32,704 bases of DNA, taken from assembly GCA_964519615.1 (NCBI GenBank), contig CAZFIM010000030.1, forward strand, positions 1 through 32,704, read 5' to 3'. The translations under genes were made by a program, and so were the position numbers. Source of the DNA: CAZFIM01 sp964519615 (GTDB lineage Bacteria > Chloroflexota > Dehalococcoidia > GIF9 > UBA5629). Below the pieces are notes generated by a model. That model was not told the DNA's origin. It worked only from the letters and a program-made list of their open reading frames with translations, and ran no database searches. This document shows, piece after piece, positions 24,255 through 32,263 of this stretch (position 1 is its first letter; every line of letters begins with the position of its first letter).

Positions 24255-25994
24255 ATGAGACGACGCACTACCATCGCCATGGTACTCCTTGTCTTTATCT
24301 GTATTGGAGCGCTGAGCACCTACCTTATACATACATTCAAAAATAACTATCTGATAAATACTGATGCTCAGCTTACGAAGCAGGCACGCCTTATCGCTTA
24401 TAACAGCGCGCCCTATTTTAGCAGCGGTGACATAAGCAGTCTGGATGTACTGGCAAAACGGTCCGGCATGTTTATCAACGCCCGCATTACATTTATCGGT
24501 CTTGACGGTACAGTATTGGGTGATTCCGAACAGGACCCGTCTTCAATGGAGAACCATGCAACCCGGCCTGAAATCAGTGAGGCTCTGCACGGAAAAGAAG
24601 GCAGCAATATTCGTTTTAGCTCCACTATGGGCTACGATATGCTCTATGTAGCTGTCCCCGTTTTCTCAGGAGAGCAGTTGCAGGGCGTAGTTCGTATTTC
24701 CCTTCCACTTTTTGAAGTAAAGGGGGAGATAAACCGTATAAGGTGGACTATCTTGGCAGGATCATTATTAGCACTTGCCCTGGCCGGCCTGCTTGCATTC
24801 TGGCTGTCAAAAAGTATCACAGACCCGATAAAAAAACTTACTCATATGTCATGGGAAATCGCCGCAGGTCGGTTCGATAAAACTCTTAAGGTAACATCCA
24901 GAGATGAGGTGGGAGAGCTAACCAGAGCCTTTAACCGAATGGCCGCCAGGTTAAAAGAGATGATATCCCAGCTAACAACTCAGAGGGACAGGATGGAAGT
25001 GATATTATCGTCTATGGGCGATGGTATCGTAGTAGCAGATAGCAGTAGAAAGATCACTTTGCTCAACAGCACTGCGGAAAAAATACTGGGAATAGTACAG
25101 GCAAATGCAATCGGCCATACTATTATGGAAACGATACGCGAACATGAAATAGATGATATCCTGAGCCGCTGTCTTATGAATGCACAGCAGTTTCATGCCC
25201 TGATAGAATTGAGAAACAATGAAAAAACGCTCGGCGTAATAGCGACACCTCTTCCGGGCGAAAATGCCTGTGTGCTGCTCCTGCAAGACCTGACGGAATT
25301 GCACAGGTTGCAGAAGGTCCGGCGTGATTTCATTTCCAATATATCGCATGAATTACGTACTCCTCTATCATCCATCAAGATGATGGCGGAAACGCTGAGC
25401 TCGGGTATCGTTGACGAGCCTCAGGTAACCCATGATTTTCTCAATAGAATCAATCTGGAAGCAGATAAAATGGCACAGATGGTTGGGGAATTATCAGAGC
25501 TTTCCCGCATGGAAAAAGGTGAGTCCGCACTGCACAAGCAGCCCGTCAATATTAGAGAATTGATCGCTCAGTCCTGTGACCGCTTGCGGGAACAAGCGGA
25601 GAGGGCCGGTTTAACAATAAAGACTTCTAACATGTCAGACCTTCCGGAGATATCAGCGGACAGCAACAGGCTGGAGCAGGTGCTGCTCAATTTACTGCAC
25701 AATGCCATCAAGTTCACCCCCCCCGGCGGCGCAATCACTGTATCCGCTAAAAAACGCCAAAACCACGTCATTATAGAGGTAGCGGATACCGGCAGCGGAA
25801 TCGCCCCGGAGGACATTCCCCGTATTTTTGAGCGTTTTTATAAAGCGGATAGATCACGCTCCGGCAAAGGGACAGGTCTCGGGCTGGCAATAGCCAAGCA
25901 TATCGTAGAGGCCCACGGCGGAAAAATTTGGGTGGAAAGTGAGGAAAGTAAAGGCTCTACATTTTATTTTACGCTTCCGCTTGCCGCAGATTAA
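24255..25994 (+). CDS. phoR: Phosphate regulon sensor histidine kinase PhoR
   Basis: A 579-residue membrane kinase. TM1 (about 7-27), an extracytoplasmic domain (about 28-162), TM2 (about 165-185), HAMP (about 186-238, with DEVGELTRAFNRM), PAS (about 245-350), HisKA with phosphorylated His365 in SNISHELRTP, and HATPase with NLLHNAIKFTPPGG, DTGSGIAPEDIP and GTGLGLAIAKH. This is the full PhoR/WalK-type layout, in contrast to the 431-residue kinase at 5713, which lacks the extracytoplasmic and HAMP domains. The PAS and catalytic parts of the two are clearly related (both contain REHEID or RDHEID, and ISHELRTP). Confidence 0.92.
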   Translation: MRRRTTIAMVLLVFICIGALSTYLIHTFKNNYLINTDAQLTKQARLIAYNSAPYFSSGDISSLDVLAKRSGMFINARITFIGLDGTVLGDSEQDPSSMENHATRPEISEALHGKEGSNIRFSSTMGYDMLYVAVPVFSGEQLQGVVRISLPLFEVKGEINRIRWTILAGSLLALALAGLLAFWLSKSITDPIKKLTHMSWEIAAGRFDKTLKVTSRDEVGELTRAFNRMAARLKEMISQLTTQRDRMEVILSSMGDGIVVADSSRKITLLNSTAEKILGIVQANAIGHTIMETIREHEIDDILSRCLMNAQQFHALIELRNNEKTLGVIATPLPGENACVLLLQDLTELHRLQKVRRDFISNISHELRTPLSSIKMMAETLSSGIVDEPQVTHDFLNRINLEADKMAQMVGELSELSRMEKGESALHKQPVNIRELIAQSCDRLREQAERAGLTIKTSNMSDLPEISADSNRLEQVLLNLLHNAIKFTPPGGAITVSAKKRQNHVIIEVADTGSGIAPEDIPRIFERFYKADRSRSGKGTGLGLAIAKHIVEAHGGKIWVESEESKGSTFYFTLPLAAD

Positions 25995-26015
25995 ACAACC
26001 GCCTTTTTTTATTTT

Positions 26016-26069
26016 TTAACCTCTTTTTAACATCCGTTTAACTGTACCTTAAAACCGCGCTGTTACAAT
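26016..26069 (+). promoter_or_regulatory. Pho box with -10 element, upstream of arsC-mgsA-pstSCAB-phoU
   Basis: TTAACC (26016), TTAACA (26027), TTAACT (26038) and TTAAAA (26049-26054) recur at an exact 11-bp period. TACAAT at 26064-26069 is the -10, at the same distance as in the site at 4881. Transcription would start near 26076, about 40 nt before the arsC-like ATG, and would cover the whole downstream Pst operon. Confidence 0.8.
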
Positions 26070-26114
26070 TTGTTTAAAGAAATTGTAAAACTCTGAGAGA
26101 GTACTCAGACAATT

Positions 26115-26537
26115 ATGCAAAAAGTACTGTTTATTTGTATTCATAATTCAGGAAGAAGTCAGATGGCTGAAGCATTCTTCAATAATATGATTAAGAACGC
26201 AGCTATCGCATCTTCGGCCGGGACTACCCCGGCTCCGGCTATCAATCCGGTTGTTGCCCAGGCAATGCTTGAAGTCGGCATAGACATAAGAAAGAAAAAA
26301 CCAAAAATGCTGACAATGCTTATGGCCGATAATGCAGATTTAATAATTAGTATGGGATGCGGAGCATTACAGGCCTGTCCTGTAAAATCCATTCCCGCCG
26401 TAGATTGGCAACTCGATGATCCCGAAGGCCAGCCGCTGGAAAAAGTAAGAGCGATAAGAGATGAAATCCGCAGGCGCGTAGAGGTGCTGATCAAAGATAT
26501 TCGATCATATAATGCGAAGGTCCGCAATGCAGCCTAG
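26115..26537 (+). CDS. arsC: Arsenate reductase, low-molecular-weight phosphatase (ArsC, thioredoxin type)
   Basis: ArsC of this family reduces arsenate to arsenite. The 140 residues show the P-loop CIHNSGRSQMAEA (Cys8 nucleophile, Arg14). A second cysteine pair lies in MGCGALQACPV, with the CP placement used for the disulfide relay, and WQLDDPEGQPLEKVRAIRDEI completes the family C terminus. It is the first gene after a Pho box and heads the pst operon. That makes sense because arsenate enters through phosphate transporters, most under phosphate starvation. No arsenite exporter or ArsR is in the window. The P-loop Gly13 is a minor variation from the usual Ala. A protein tyrosine phosphatase role is less likely given the extra cysteines. 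Confidence 0.85.
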   Translation: MQKVLFICIHNSGRSQMAEAFFNNMIKNAAIASSAGTTPAPAINPVVAQAMLEVGIDIRKKKPKMLTMLMADNADLIISMGCGALQACPVKSIPAVDWQLDDPEGQPLEKVRAIRDEIRRRVEVLIKDIRSYNAKVRNAA

Positions 26538-26574
26538 CAGGCTAAAGGTAAGCAGCGATGAAAGAGAGTGAGCG

Positions 26575-27015
26575 ATGAAACAATATGATCTTGCGTTTAT
26601 TGCGCATGATGCAAAGAAAGAAGACATGGTTATCCTTTCCAGAGCATATAAGGAGGTCCTTGCAGGTCTGTCACTGGTAGCAACCAGAAATACGGGGCGG
26701 ATGATCCAGCAGGGCACAGGGCTGCCTCTCACACTGGTACATAGCACACAGGAAGGAGGTGTGCAGGAAATCGGGGCGCTGGCAGCAGGCCGCTGCGTCA
26801 AGGCGGTTATCTTGCTCAGAGATCATATGACCGTGTATTGCCATGAATCAGATTGCTTGGCGCTTATGCGGGTATGTGATGTATTGAATATACCTGTTGC
26901 CACGAACACGGCAACAGCGAGAGCGCTGCTCCATTTTTTTTGTGAGGAGAAGACCTTAAATAAAACTAACCTTGCTGCCGTCAATTTTGCTCGAACGCTG
27001 GCAGAAGTTTACTAG
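26575..27015 (+). CDS. mgsA: Methylglyoxal synthase-like protein lacking a catalytic aspartate
   Basis: The 146 residues align along the whole MGS-like domain. Methylglyoxal synthase converts dihydroxyacetone phosphate to methylglyoxal and inorganic phosphate. Conserved elements include FIAHDAKK (His in the active-site position), ATRNTGRMIQQGTGL for phosphate binding, CHESD and the diagnostic NIPVATNTATA. However, the catalytic Asp of the E. coli enzyme, in GGDQQVGAL, is replaced by Val here (GGVQEIGAL). Activity is therefore doubtful, although the fold and phosphate pocket seem retained. Its place between arsC and pstS in a Pho-driven operon would suit either release of phosphate from triose phosphate or a phosphate-metabolite-sensing role; both are inference. 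Confidence 0.75.
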   Translation: MKQYDLAFIAHDAKKEDMVILSRAYKEVLAGLSLVATRNTGRMIQQGTGLPLTLVHSTQEGGVQEIGALAAGRCVKAVILLRDHMTVYCHESDCLALMRVCDVLNIPVATNTATARALLHFFCEEKTLNKTNLAAVNFARTLAEVY

Positions 27016-27080
27016 AAATACAGCACCGCAAACTATAAACGACATAACTATTAAAAACAATTTCAGGAGGTTTAAACTTA

Positions 27081-27893
27081 ATGTTCACAAAATATGGGAA
27101 GATTGGCTTGATACTTGCAGCGATACTTGTTCTTTCGCTGGCAATCTTCAGCGGATGTTCCGGCTCATCGAATACAATTACAGAAGCGGGGTCCACCACG
27201 GTGCAGCCGCTTGCAGAGAAATTCGCCGGTGCATTCAAGCAGACTCATCCCGATACAGAAATCACCATCCAGGGCGGCGGATCGAGCGTTGGTGTGCAGT
27301 CCGCAGCAGATGGGACCGTTGATATCGGTGCCGCATCGCGTGAGTTGAAATCAAGCGAACCGGCACTGGTCAAGCACCTGCTTGCTAAAGACGGTATCGC
27401 AATTGTGTGTCATCCCTCTAATTCAATTCAAGGATTGACCAAAGAGCAGGTGAAAGAAATCTTCGCCGGGACTGTCAGCAACTGGAGCCAGGTAGGTGGA
27501 AAAGACGCAGCAATAGACATCGTAGCCAGAGAGCAGGGCTCAGGCACCAGGGCTGCCTTTGAGGAAATGGTTATGGGAGAAGAAGTACAAATCTCTCAAA
27601 ATGCTATCCTGCAGCCTTCCAACGGCGCAGTCCGTACCACAGTAGCCGGCGATGATAATGCCATCGGATTTGTTTCATTCGGTTATCTCGATTCATCAGT
27701 CAAAGCGCTGAGCGTTGACGACATCGATGGGACAGTGGAAAATGCTCTCAACGGCACGTATCCGATCGTTAGACCTCTTTACTTCCTCACAAAAGAGCAA
27801 CCGGAAGGGATAGTAAAAGAGTTCATCGATTACTGTCTGAGCGCAGAAGGGCAGAAACTTGTGGAAGAAGAAGGATATATCCCCGTAAAATAA
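27081..27893 (+). CDS. pstS: Phosphate-binding lipoprotein PstS
   Basis: The canonical receptor of the first-class Pst system. The 270 residues have a lipobox FSGC (Cys26), then EAGSTTVQPLAEKFAGAF, GGGSSVGVQSAADGTVDIG, AASRELK, REQGSGTRAAFEEM and AIGFVSFGY, that is, all the phosphate-contacting segments. A strong AGGAGG lies about 9 nt before the ATG. In contrast to the receptor at 8731, it is lipid-anchored and has no dockerin. A hairpin separates it from pstC, as often seen where PstS must exceed the permease. Confidence 0.95.
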   Translation: MFTKYGKIGLILAAILVLSLAIFSGCSGSSNTITEAGSTTVQPLAEKFAGAFKQTHPDTEITIQGGGSSVGVQSAADGTVDIGAASRELKSSEPALVKHLLAKDGIAIVCHPSNSIQGLTKEQVKEIFAGTVSNWSQVGGKDAAIDIVAREQGSGTRAAFEEMVMGEEVQISQNAILQPSNGAVRTTVAGDDNAIGFVSFGYLDSSVKALSVDDIDGTVENALNGTYPIVRPLYFLTKEQPEGIVKEFIDYCLSAEGQKLVEEEGYIPVK

Positions 27894-27931
27894 ATACCAG
27901 AGCGTAGTTAATCAACGATGCAATGAAAAGG

Positions 27932-27968
27932 AACGCGGGGATGGAACGCTACAATCCATCCCCGCGTT
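27932..27968 (+). terminator. Strong hairpin between pstS and pstC, probable attenuator or stabiliser
   Basis: AACGCGGGGATGGA (27932-27945) and TCCATCCCCGCGTT (27955-27968) form a perfect 14-bp GC-rich stem with a 9-nt loop. No T run follows. It lies 39 bp after pstS and 10 bp before the likely pstC ATG, and would lower downstream expression or protect the pstS message. Confidence 0.65.
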
Positions 27969-27978
27969 GATATCAATT

Positions 27979-28842
27979 ATGTCGCGTTACTTTTTCGATC
28001 GTACAGCTAAAACCGTCGTTTATATTTGCGGCTCAATTTCTTTGTTAGTGCTGCTGGCAATAGCTGTTTTCATAATAATTGAAGGAGTACCTGTATTCTC
28101 CCAGGTTAATCCTTTCGATTTTCTCTTCGGGGCGGAATGGAATCCTGATAGAGACTCATATGGCATTCTACCGATGATTATCGGGTCTGTATTCGTCACC
28201 ATCGGCTCGATGATATTGGCGGTCCCTCTGGGTATTGCCTGCGCTATTCTTCTTGCGGAAGTAGCCCCGAACCGTGTGAGAGGATTGCTGCGGCCGGCGG
28301 TGGAGTTGCTGGTAGGAATTCCTTCTGTAGTATACGGCCTGGTAGGCATGCTCCTTGTTGTACCGCTTATTCGCCAGATCGGAGGAAGCGGATTCAGCGT
28401 GCTGGCCGCATCGATTGTGCTTATGGCGATGGTACTGCCCACTATTATCAGTATAGGCGAAGATAGTCTCAGGTCTGTTGCGCATGGATACAAAGAGGGT
28501 GCCCTGGCACTCGGCGCCACCCGCTGGCAGACTATCTGGTATGTTATAATGCCTGCCGCCCGCTCCGGTCTCATGGCAGGTGTTATTTTAGGGATGGGCA
28601 GGGCAATAGGAGAGACTATGGCCATGATTATGGTCATCGGCAATTCTCCCATCATCCCTCTCTCCCCCCTCAGCCAGGCACGTACGCTCACAGGCAATAT
28701 CGCTGTGGAGATAATGTACGCTGCCGGGACCCAGCGCGATGCGCTGTTTGCTACCGGAATCGTCCTTTTCGTCCTCATCATTCTGCTTAACAGCATCGCC
28801 ATGGTAGCTTTAAGAAGAGGTACAAGCAGGCATGTCAGCTAA
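27979..28842 (+). CDS. pstC: Phosphate ABC transporter permease PstC
   Basis: The permease of the canonical Pst system, about 287 residues from ATG 27979. An in-frame TTG at 27967 would add four residues but lies inside the hairpin stem. It has about six membrane segments, PVFSQVNPFDFLFG, YGILPMIIGSVFVT, the coupling segment EGALALGATRWQTIWYVIMP and GRAIGETMAMIMVIGN, all typical of PstC. No ribosome-binding site is apparent between the hairpin and the ATG. It overlaps pstA by 11 bp. Confidence 0.94.
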   Translation: MSRYFFDRTAKTVVYICGSISLLVLLAIAVFIIIEGVPVFSQVNPFDFLFGAEWNPDRDSYGILPMIIGSVFVTIGSMILAVPLGIACAILLAEVAPNRVRGLLRPAVELLVGIPSVVYGLVGMLLVVPLIRQIGGSGFSVLAASIVLMAMVLPTIISIGEDSLRSVAHGYKEGALALGATRWQTIWYVIMPAARSGLMAGVILGMGRAIGETMAMIMVIGNSPIIPLSPLSQARTLTGNIAVEIMYAAGTQRDALFATGIVLFVLIILLNSIAMVALRRGTSRHVS

Positions 28843-29674
28843 AGCAAGTAATAATCTGGCCATGGTCTTTATCTGGGGAGGCGGCTGCATCACCGTTCTT
28901 ATCCTCATATGCATTATAGGATATGTATTTATTAATGGTTATCGCGCAATCAACTTTAATTTTCTGTTTACCGCACCTGAAGGAGGCCTGAGCGGTGAAG
29001 GCGGTATCTCAACGGCAATAGTAGGCACTCTCTACCTGGTTGCTGTAACGTTGATAATACTTATTCCGCCCGGCATTGGAGCAGCAATTTATCTGGCCGA
29101 ATATGCAGCCGACAACTGGTTCACCCGGCTGATCCGCTACGGTGTTGAGACGCTGGCAGGCGTTCCATCGATTATATTCGGTCTTTTCGGTTTTGCCGTA
29201 TTTGTTACTATGCTGCACTTTAATTTTTCTATTCTCTCGGGTGCGCTGACACTGGTTTGCCTGCTACTACCCACGTTGATAAGGACAGCGGAAGAGGCGA
29301 TCAAGGCTATACCACGTGATTACCGGGAGGCGGGGCTGGCGATGGGAGCTACCAGGTGGCAGACTATCCGTTATGTTATTCTTCCGGCGGCTATGCCCGG
29401 CATAATAACCGGCATCATACTGTGCGCAGGCCGTGCGGTGGAAGAGACTGCCTGTTTGTATGTTACAATGGGGGGAAGCGCAAATATGCCTACCTCTCTA
29501 TTGCGTTCAGGGCGGACGCTTTCTTTGCACCTTTTCTACCTTGCCATGGAGACCAACGCCTTTGATAAAGCGATGGCAACGGGCGTTGTACTTATCGCTA
29601 CAATTATCATCATCAATACCGTCACCAACTTCCTTTCGCGCAAATTTCAGGCTAAAATGAGTGGAAGAGCGTAA
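28832..29674 (+). CDS. pstA: Phosphate ABC transporter permease PstA
   Basis: The second permease of the canonical system, 280 residues, normal length. It shows FLFTAPEGGLSGEGGI, PPGIGAAIYLAEYA, the coupling segment EAGLAMGATRWQTIRYVILP and GRAVEETACLYVTMG, with about six membrane helices. The 11-bp overlap with pstC implies translational coupling, and pstB follows 3 bp later. Confidence 0.94.
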   Translation: MSAKASNNLAMVFIWGGGCITVLILICIIGYVFINGYRAINFNFLFTAPEGGLSGEGGISTAIVGTLYLVAVTLIILIPPGIGAAIYLAEYAADNWFTRLIRYGVETLAGVPSIIFGLFGFAVFVTMLHFNFSILSGALTLVCLLLPTLIRTAEEAIKAIPRDYREAGLAMGATRWQTIRYVILPAAMPGIITGIILCAGRAVEETACLYVTMGGSANMPTSLLRSGRTLSLHLFYLAMETNAFDKAMATGVVLIATIIIINTVTNFLSRKFQAKMSGRA

Positions 29675-29677
29675 ATT

Positions 29678-30496
29678 ATGGATATTAAAGTATCGCTTCA
29701 AAGCAGTAAAACAGCGAATAGCTGTAATCTTGTCAAATTGAAAGCGTCGAACGTCAACCTCTTTTATAGCGGTTTTCACGCTTTGCGAAATATCTCTCTT
29801 GACATACCGCAGTGCGCCATTACCGCTCTCATCGGCCCCTCCGGCTGCGGCAAATCATCATTCCTGCGTATTTTCAACCGCATGAATGATTTGATCTCCC
29901 GTGCCCGGGTAGAGGGGCAGGTCAGTATAGATGATTTGAACGTTTACGACAGCACAACGGATGTGGTGGAATTACGGAAAAGAGTGGGTATGGTATTTCA
30001 GAAGCCCAACCCCTTCCCCATGACGGTATATGAGAATATCGCCTTCGGCCCCAAACGGCATGGAATACCTAACAAAGGAGAACTAAACGATATAGTAGAA
30101 AGAAGCTTGCGTCAAGCCGCCCTCTGGGAGGAAGTAAAGGATAAACTTCATCATTCTGCTTTTGCGCTCTCAGGCGGGCAGCAGCAGCGCCTCTGTATCG
30201 CCAGGGTGCTGGCAGTTGAGCCGGAAGTCATTCTTATGGATGAACCGTGCAGTGCACTGGACCCTATTGCCACACTCAAAATAGAAGAACTGATGAGAAA
30301 GCTCATGAACGATTACACCATAGTCATCGTTACGCACAATATGCAGCAGGCAGCCAGAGTTTCCGATATGACAGCCTTCATGATGATAGAGGAAGACAGG
30401 GCAGGTGTTCTCATCGAATACGGTCCGACTTCTCAGATATTTACCACACCCAACGATAAACGCACGGAAGACTACATTACCGGGCGATTCGGGTAA
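29678..30496 (+). CDS. pstB: Phosphate ABC transporter ATP-binding protein PstB
   Basis: The ATPase of the canonical system, 272 residues, with about 20 extra N-terminal residues before the ABC core. It has Walker A GPSGCGKSS, Q-loop MVFQKPNPFPMTVYENIAFG, an intact signature LSGGQQQR, Walker B VILMDEP, D-loop ALDP and H-loop VTHNMQQA, ending in TEDYITGRFG as PstB usually does. It lies 18-21 bp before phoU. Confidence 0.95.
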   Translation: MDIKVSLQSSKTANSCNLVKLKASNVNLFYSGFHALRNISLDIPQCAITALIGPSGCGKSSFLRIFNRMNDLISRARVEGQVSIDDLNVYDSTTDVVELRKRVGMVFQKPNPFPMTVYENIAFGPKRHGIPNKGELNDIVERSLRQAALWEEVKDKLHHSAFALSGGQQQRLCIARVLAVEPEVILMDEPCSALDPIATLKIEELMRKLMNDYTIVIVTHNMQQAARVSDMTAFMMIEEDRAGVLIEYGPTSQIFTTPNDKRTEDYITGRFG

Positions 30497-30517
30497 TGTG
30501 TTCAGGAGGTCAGGTTG

Positions 30518-31186
30518 ATGGAGATCAGGACAAATTTTCATGAACGGTTAAGGGAAATTCAAAATGAAGTGCTGATAATGGGCAGCATGGTCGAGAAGGC
30601 TATTATCCGCTCAGTGGAGGCGCTAAAAAAGCGGGACCAGACACTGGCAAAACAGATAATCGTTGAAGATGCGGATATCAATAGAAAAAGGTTCAGCATT
30701 GAAGAGCAGTGTGTGCAGCTTATTGCCACACAACAGCCTATGGCAAAAGACCTGCGCTCGCTTATCTGTGCAATTCATATTATTTCTGAACTGGAGCGTA
30801 TCGGAGACCATGCCGAAGGTATCGCCAAGATCGTTGTCATGATCGGGGATGAGCCTCCACTCAAGCCGCTTGTTGATATTCCACGTATGGCTCAGAAAAC
30901 AGCGAACATGCTGCGCCGCAGCCTCGATGCTTTTATCAGTCTTAATGCAGAGGAAGCACGTAAAATCGCAGGTGAAGACGATGAAGTAGACGATCTCAAT
31001 AATCAGGTTTTCCGCGAACTGCTGCTTTTTATGGCTGAAGATCCGCACACCATTACCCGTGCAACCAGGCTTATCTGGGTGGCGCATAACCTGGAACGCA
31101 GCGCCGACCGCGTAACCAATATTTGCGAAAGAATAGTCTATATCGTTACCGGTAAAATGGAGGAGATCGGAGCTTCACATTACTAG
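30518..31186 (+). CDS. phoU: Phosphate transport system regulator PhoU
   Basis: PhoU is a cytoplasmic helical-bundle protein that links the Pst transporter to PhoR and keeps the Pho regulon off when phosphate is ample. About 222 residues form the two three-helix PhoU repeats; the metal-binding motif appears as ELERIGDHAEGIAK in the first and NLERSADRVTNICE in the second. ATG 30518 is preferred over TTG 30515 because AGGAGG (30504-30509) lies 8 nt upstream. It is the only phoU in the window, so it may serve both Pst systems and both kinases. Confidence 0.95.
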   Translation: MEIRTNFHERLREIQNEVLIMGSMVEKAIIRSVEALKKRDQTLAKQIIVEDADINRKRFSIEEQCVQLIATQQPMAKDLRSLICAIHIISELERIGDHAEGIAKIVVMIGDEPPLKPLVDIPRMAQKTANMLRRSLDAFISLNAEEARKIAGEDDEVDDLNNQVFRELLLFMAEDPHTITRATRLIWVAHNLERSADRVTNICERIVYIVTGKMEEIGASHY

Positions 31187-31279
31187 ATGCCTCCGATAAT
31201 CTGCCCCGTTGACCGTGGAACGCCAGACCGCTATGATAGGGGTACTATTGCAGGAGAGTTCAGGGAGGAAAACAGATAC

Positions 31280-31666
31280 ATGGAAGATGTAGAAAAGCTG
31301 GTAAAAACCACGTTAGGGGAAATAGAGAAAGTACTCGGCAGTAAAACGGTTATCGGAGAACCGCTCACAATCGGTGAGTCCACGCTTATCCCTCTTTTAA
31401 GCGTGGGTTTTGGAGTCGGAGGTGGAGCAGGCCTGGGCAAAGGCGATGCCAAGCAGGCCGGCGAAGGTGCAGGGAGCGGCGTGGGCGGAGGCGCGGGTAT
31501 AAAGCCTATTGCCGTGATCATTGTGGACAAGAACGGCGCCAGAATCGAACCTATCAAAGGCGGTATGGCAAGCGCAATAGAAAAAATCGGGGAGACCGTG
31601 CCGGAAATGATGGTCCGCTTCGCTGAGAAATGGGGAGAGCGACAGGAACACAAGAAAGAAGAATAG
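31280..31666 (+). CDS. GerW/YtfJ family protein
   Basis: A 128-residue protein of the family named after the B. subtilis sporulation protein YtfJ/GerW, found also in non-sporulating bacteria, with no settled biochemical role. Typical features are VIGEPLTIGESTLIPLLSVG, a long glycine-rich segment (about 45-73), and KPIAVIIVDKNGARIEPI. The ATG at 31280 is preceded by GGGAGGA, 10 nt upstream. The frame is open back to 31187, immediately after the phoU stop, but that upstream part has no ribosome-binding site and no family resemblance. It is followed by a DUF2953 gene, a frequent partner. Confidence 0.85.
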   Translation: MEDVEKLVKTTLGEIEKVLGSKTVIGEPLTIGESTLIPLLSVGFGVGGGAGLGKGDAKQAGEGAGSGVGGGAGIKPIAVIIVDKNGARIEPIKGGMASAIEKIGETVPEMMVRFAEKWGERQEHKKEE

Positions 31667-31669
31667 ACG

Positions 31670-32263
31670 GTGTGGGTGCTCATTGCCTTTATAGGATTGG
31701 CTGCGGTCTTTATGCTCGTCCTCGCCATCCCGTTTGAATTCTCCTTTCACTACGTATCGCAGGAACAATACTCGTCCGAATTCAAACTTGTGTGGCTGTT
31801 CGGGCTTCTAAAGACACGTTTCACCTCACAGAAAAAAACTCATAAAAAAAGACTCGTAAAGCAGGAAAAAAGAAAAGGCAGGCCTGATATACGCGTTCTT
31901 GCACGCATTGTGCGTATAAACGGACTCTTAAACCATCTTAAACGTTTTGTCAGCGGTATTCTCTCCCGCCTTAAAATCAAAAGGCTTTCCGTAGATTTAA
32001 CTATCAGCTTCGATAGCCCCGCTGATACGGCATTCCTTTTTGCTTTCTCATCTCCTTTCAACTACTTCATGAATACCTGCTTACCCTGGGACATCACCAT
32101 AACACCACACTTTTATAACGAAGCTTACTTTAAAGCTTCTATTGACGGAAGGCTTCGTCTTATTCCCGTTATGCTTATTATACCGCTGGTCCGCTTATTG
32201 TTCGGCGCACCCTTCTTGCGTGCAGCCGTAGTACTGGTGAAAGAATGGAAACGAAAGAGATAA
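31670..32263 (+). CDS. DUF2953 domain membrane protein
   Basis: A 197-residue protein starting at GTG, 3 bp after the gerW-like stop. It has an N-terminal membrane helix (about 3-23), then the beta-rich stretch ending in VWLFGLLKTRF that marks DUF2953. A very basic segment (about 48-70) and helices with an amphipathic C-terminal membrane-like stretch (about 167-185) follow. DUF2953 has no known function; it commonly neighbours GerW-type genes, in sporulation contexts in Firmicutes. Here it probably forms one unit with the genes on either side. Confidence 0.8.
   Translation: MWVLIAFIGLAAVFMLVLAIPFEFSFHYVSQEQYSSEFKLVWLFGLLKTRFTSQKKTHKKRLVKQEKRKGRPDIRVLARIVRINGLLNHLKRFVSGILSRLKIKRLSVDLTISFDSPADTAFLFAFSSPFNYFMNTCLPWDITITPHFYNEAYFKASIDGRLRLIPVMLIIPLVRLLFGAPFLRAAVVLVKEWKRKR

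Noticed and set aside
27020..27075. A further Pho box directly before canonical pstS
   Set aside because: AT-rich hexamers such as ATAAAC and ATAACT occur but not at an 11-bp period, and no spaced -10 box follows.
28020..28802. Long minus-strand frame of 260 codons opposite pstC
   Set aside because: It mirrors the conserved pstC frame, has Arg/Ser/Thr/Pro-rich composition typical of antisense translation, and shows no family features.
31187..31279. Upstream extension of the GerW-like protein from the ATG directly after phoU
   Set aside because: No ribosome-binding site and no family resemblance in the first 31 residues; the ATG at 31280 has a good site and the normal N terminus.
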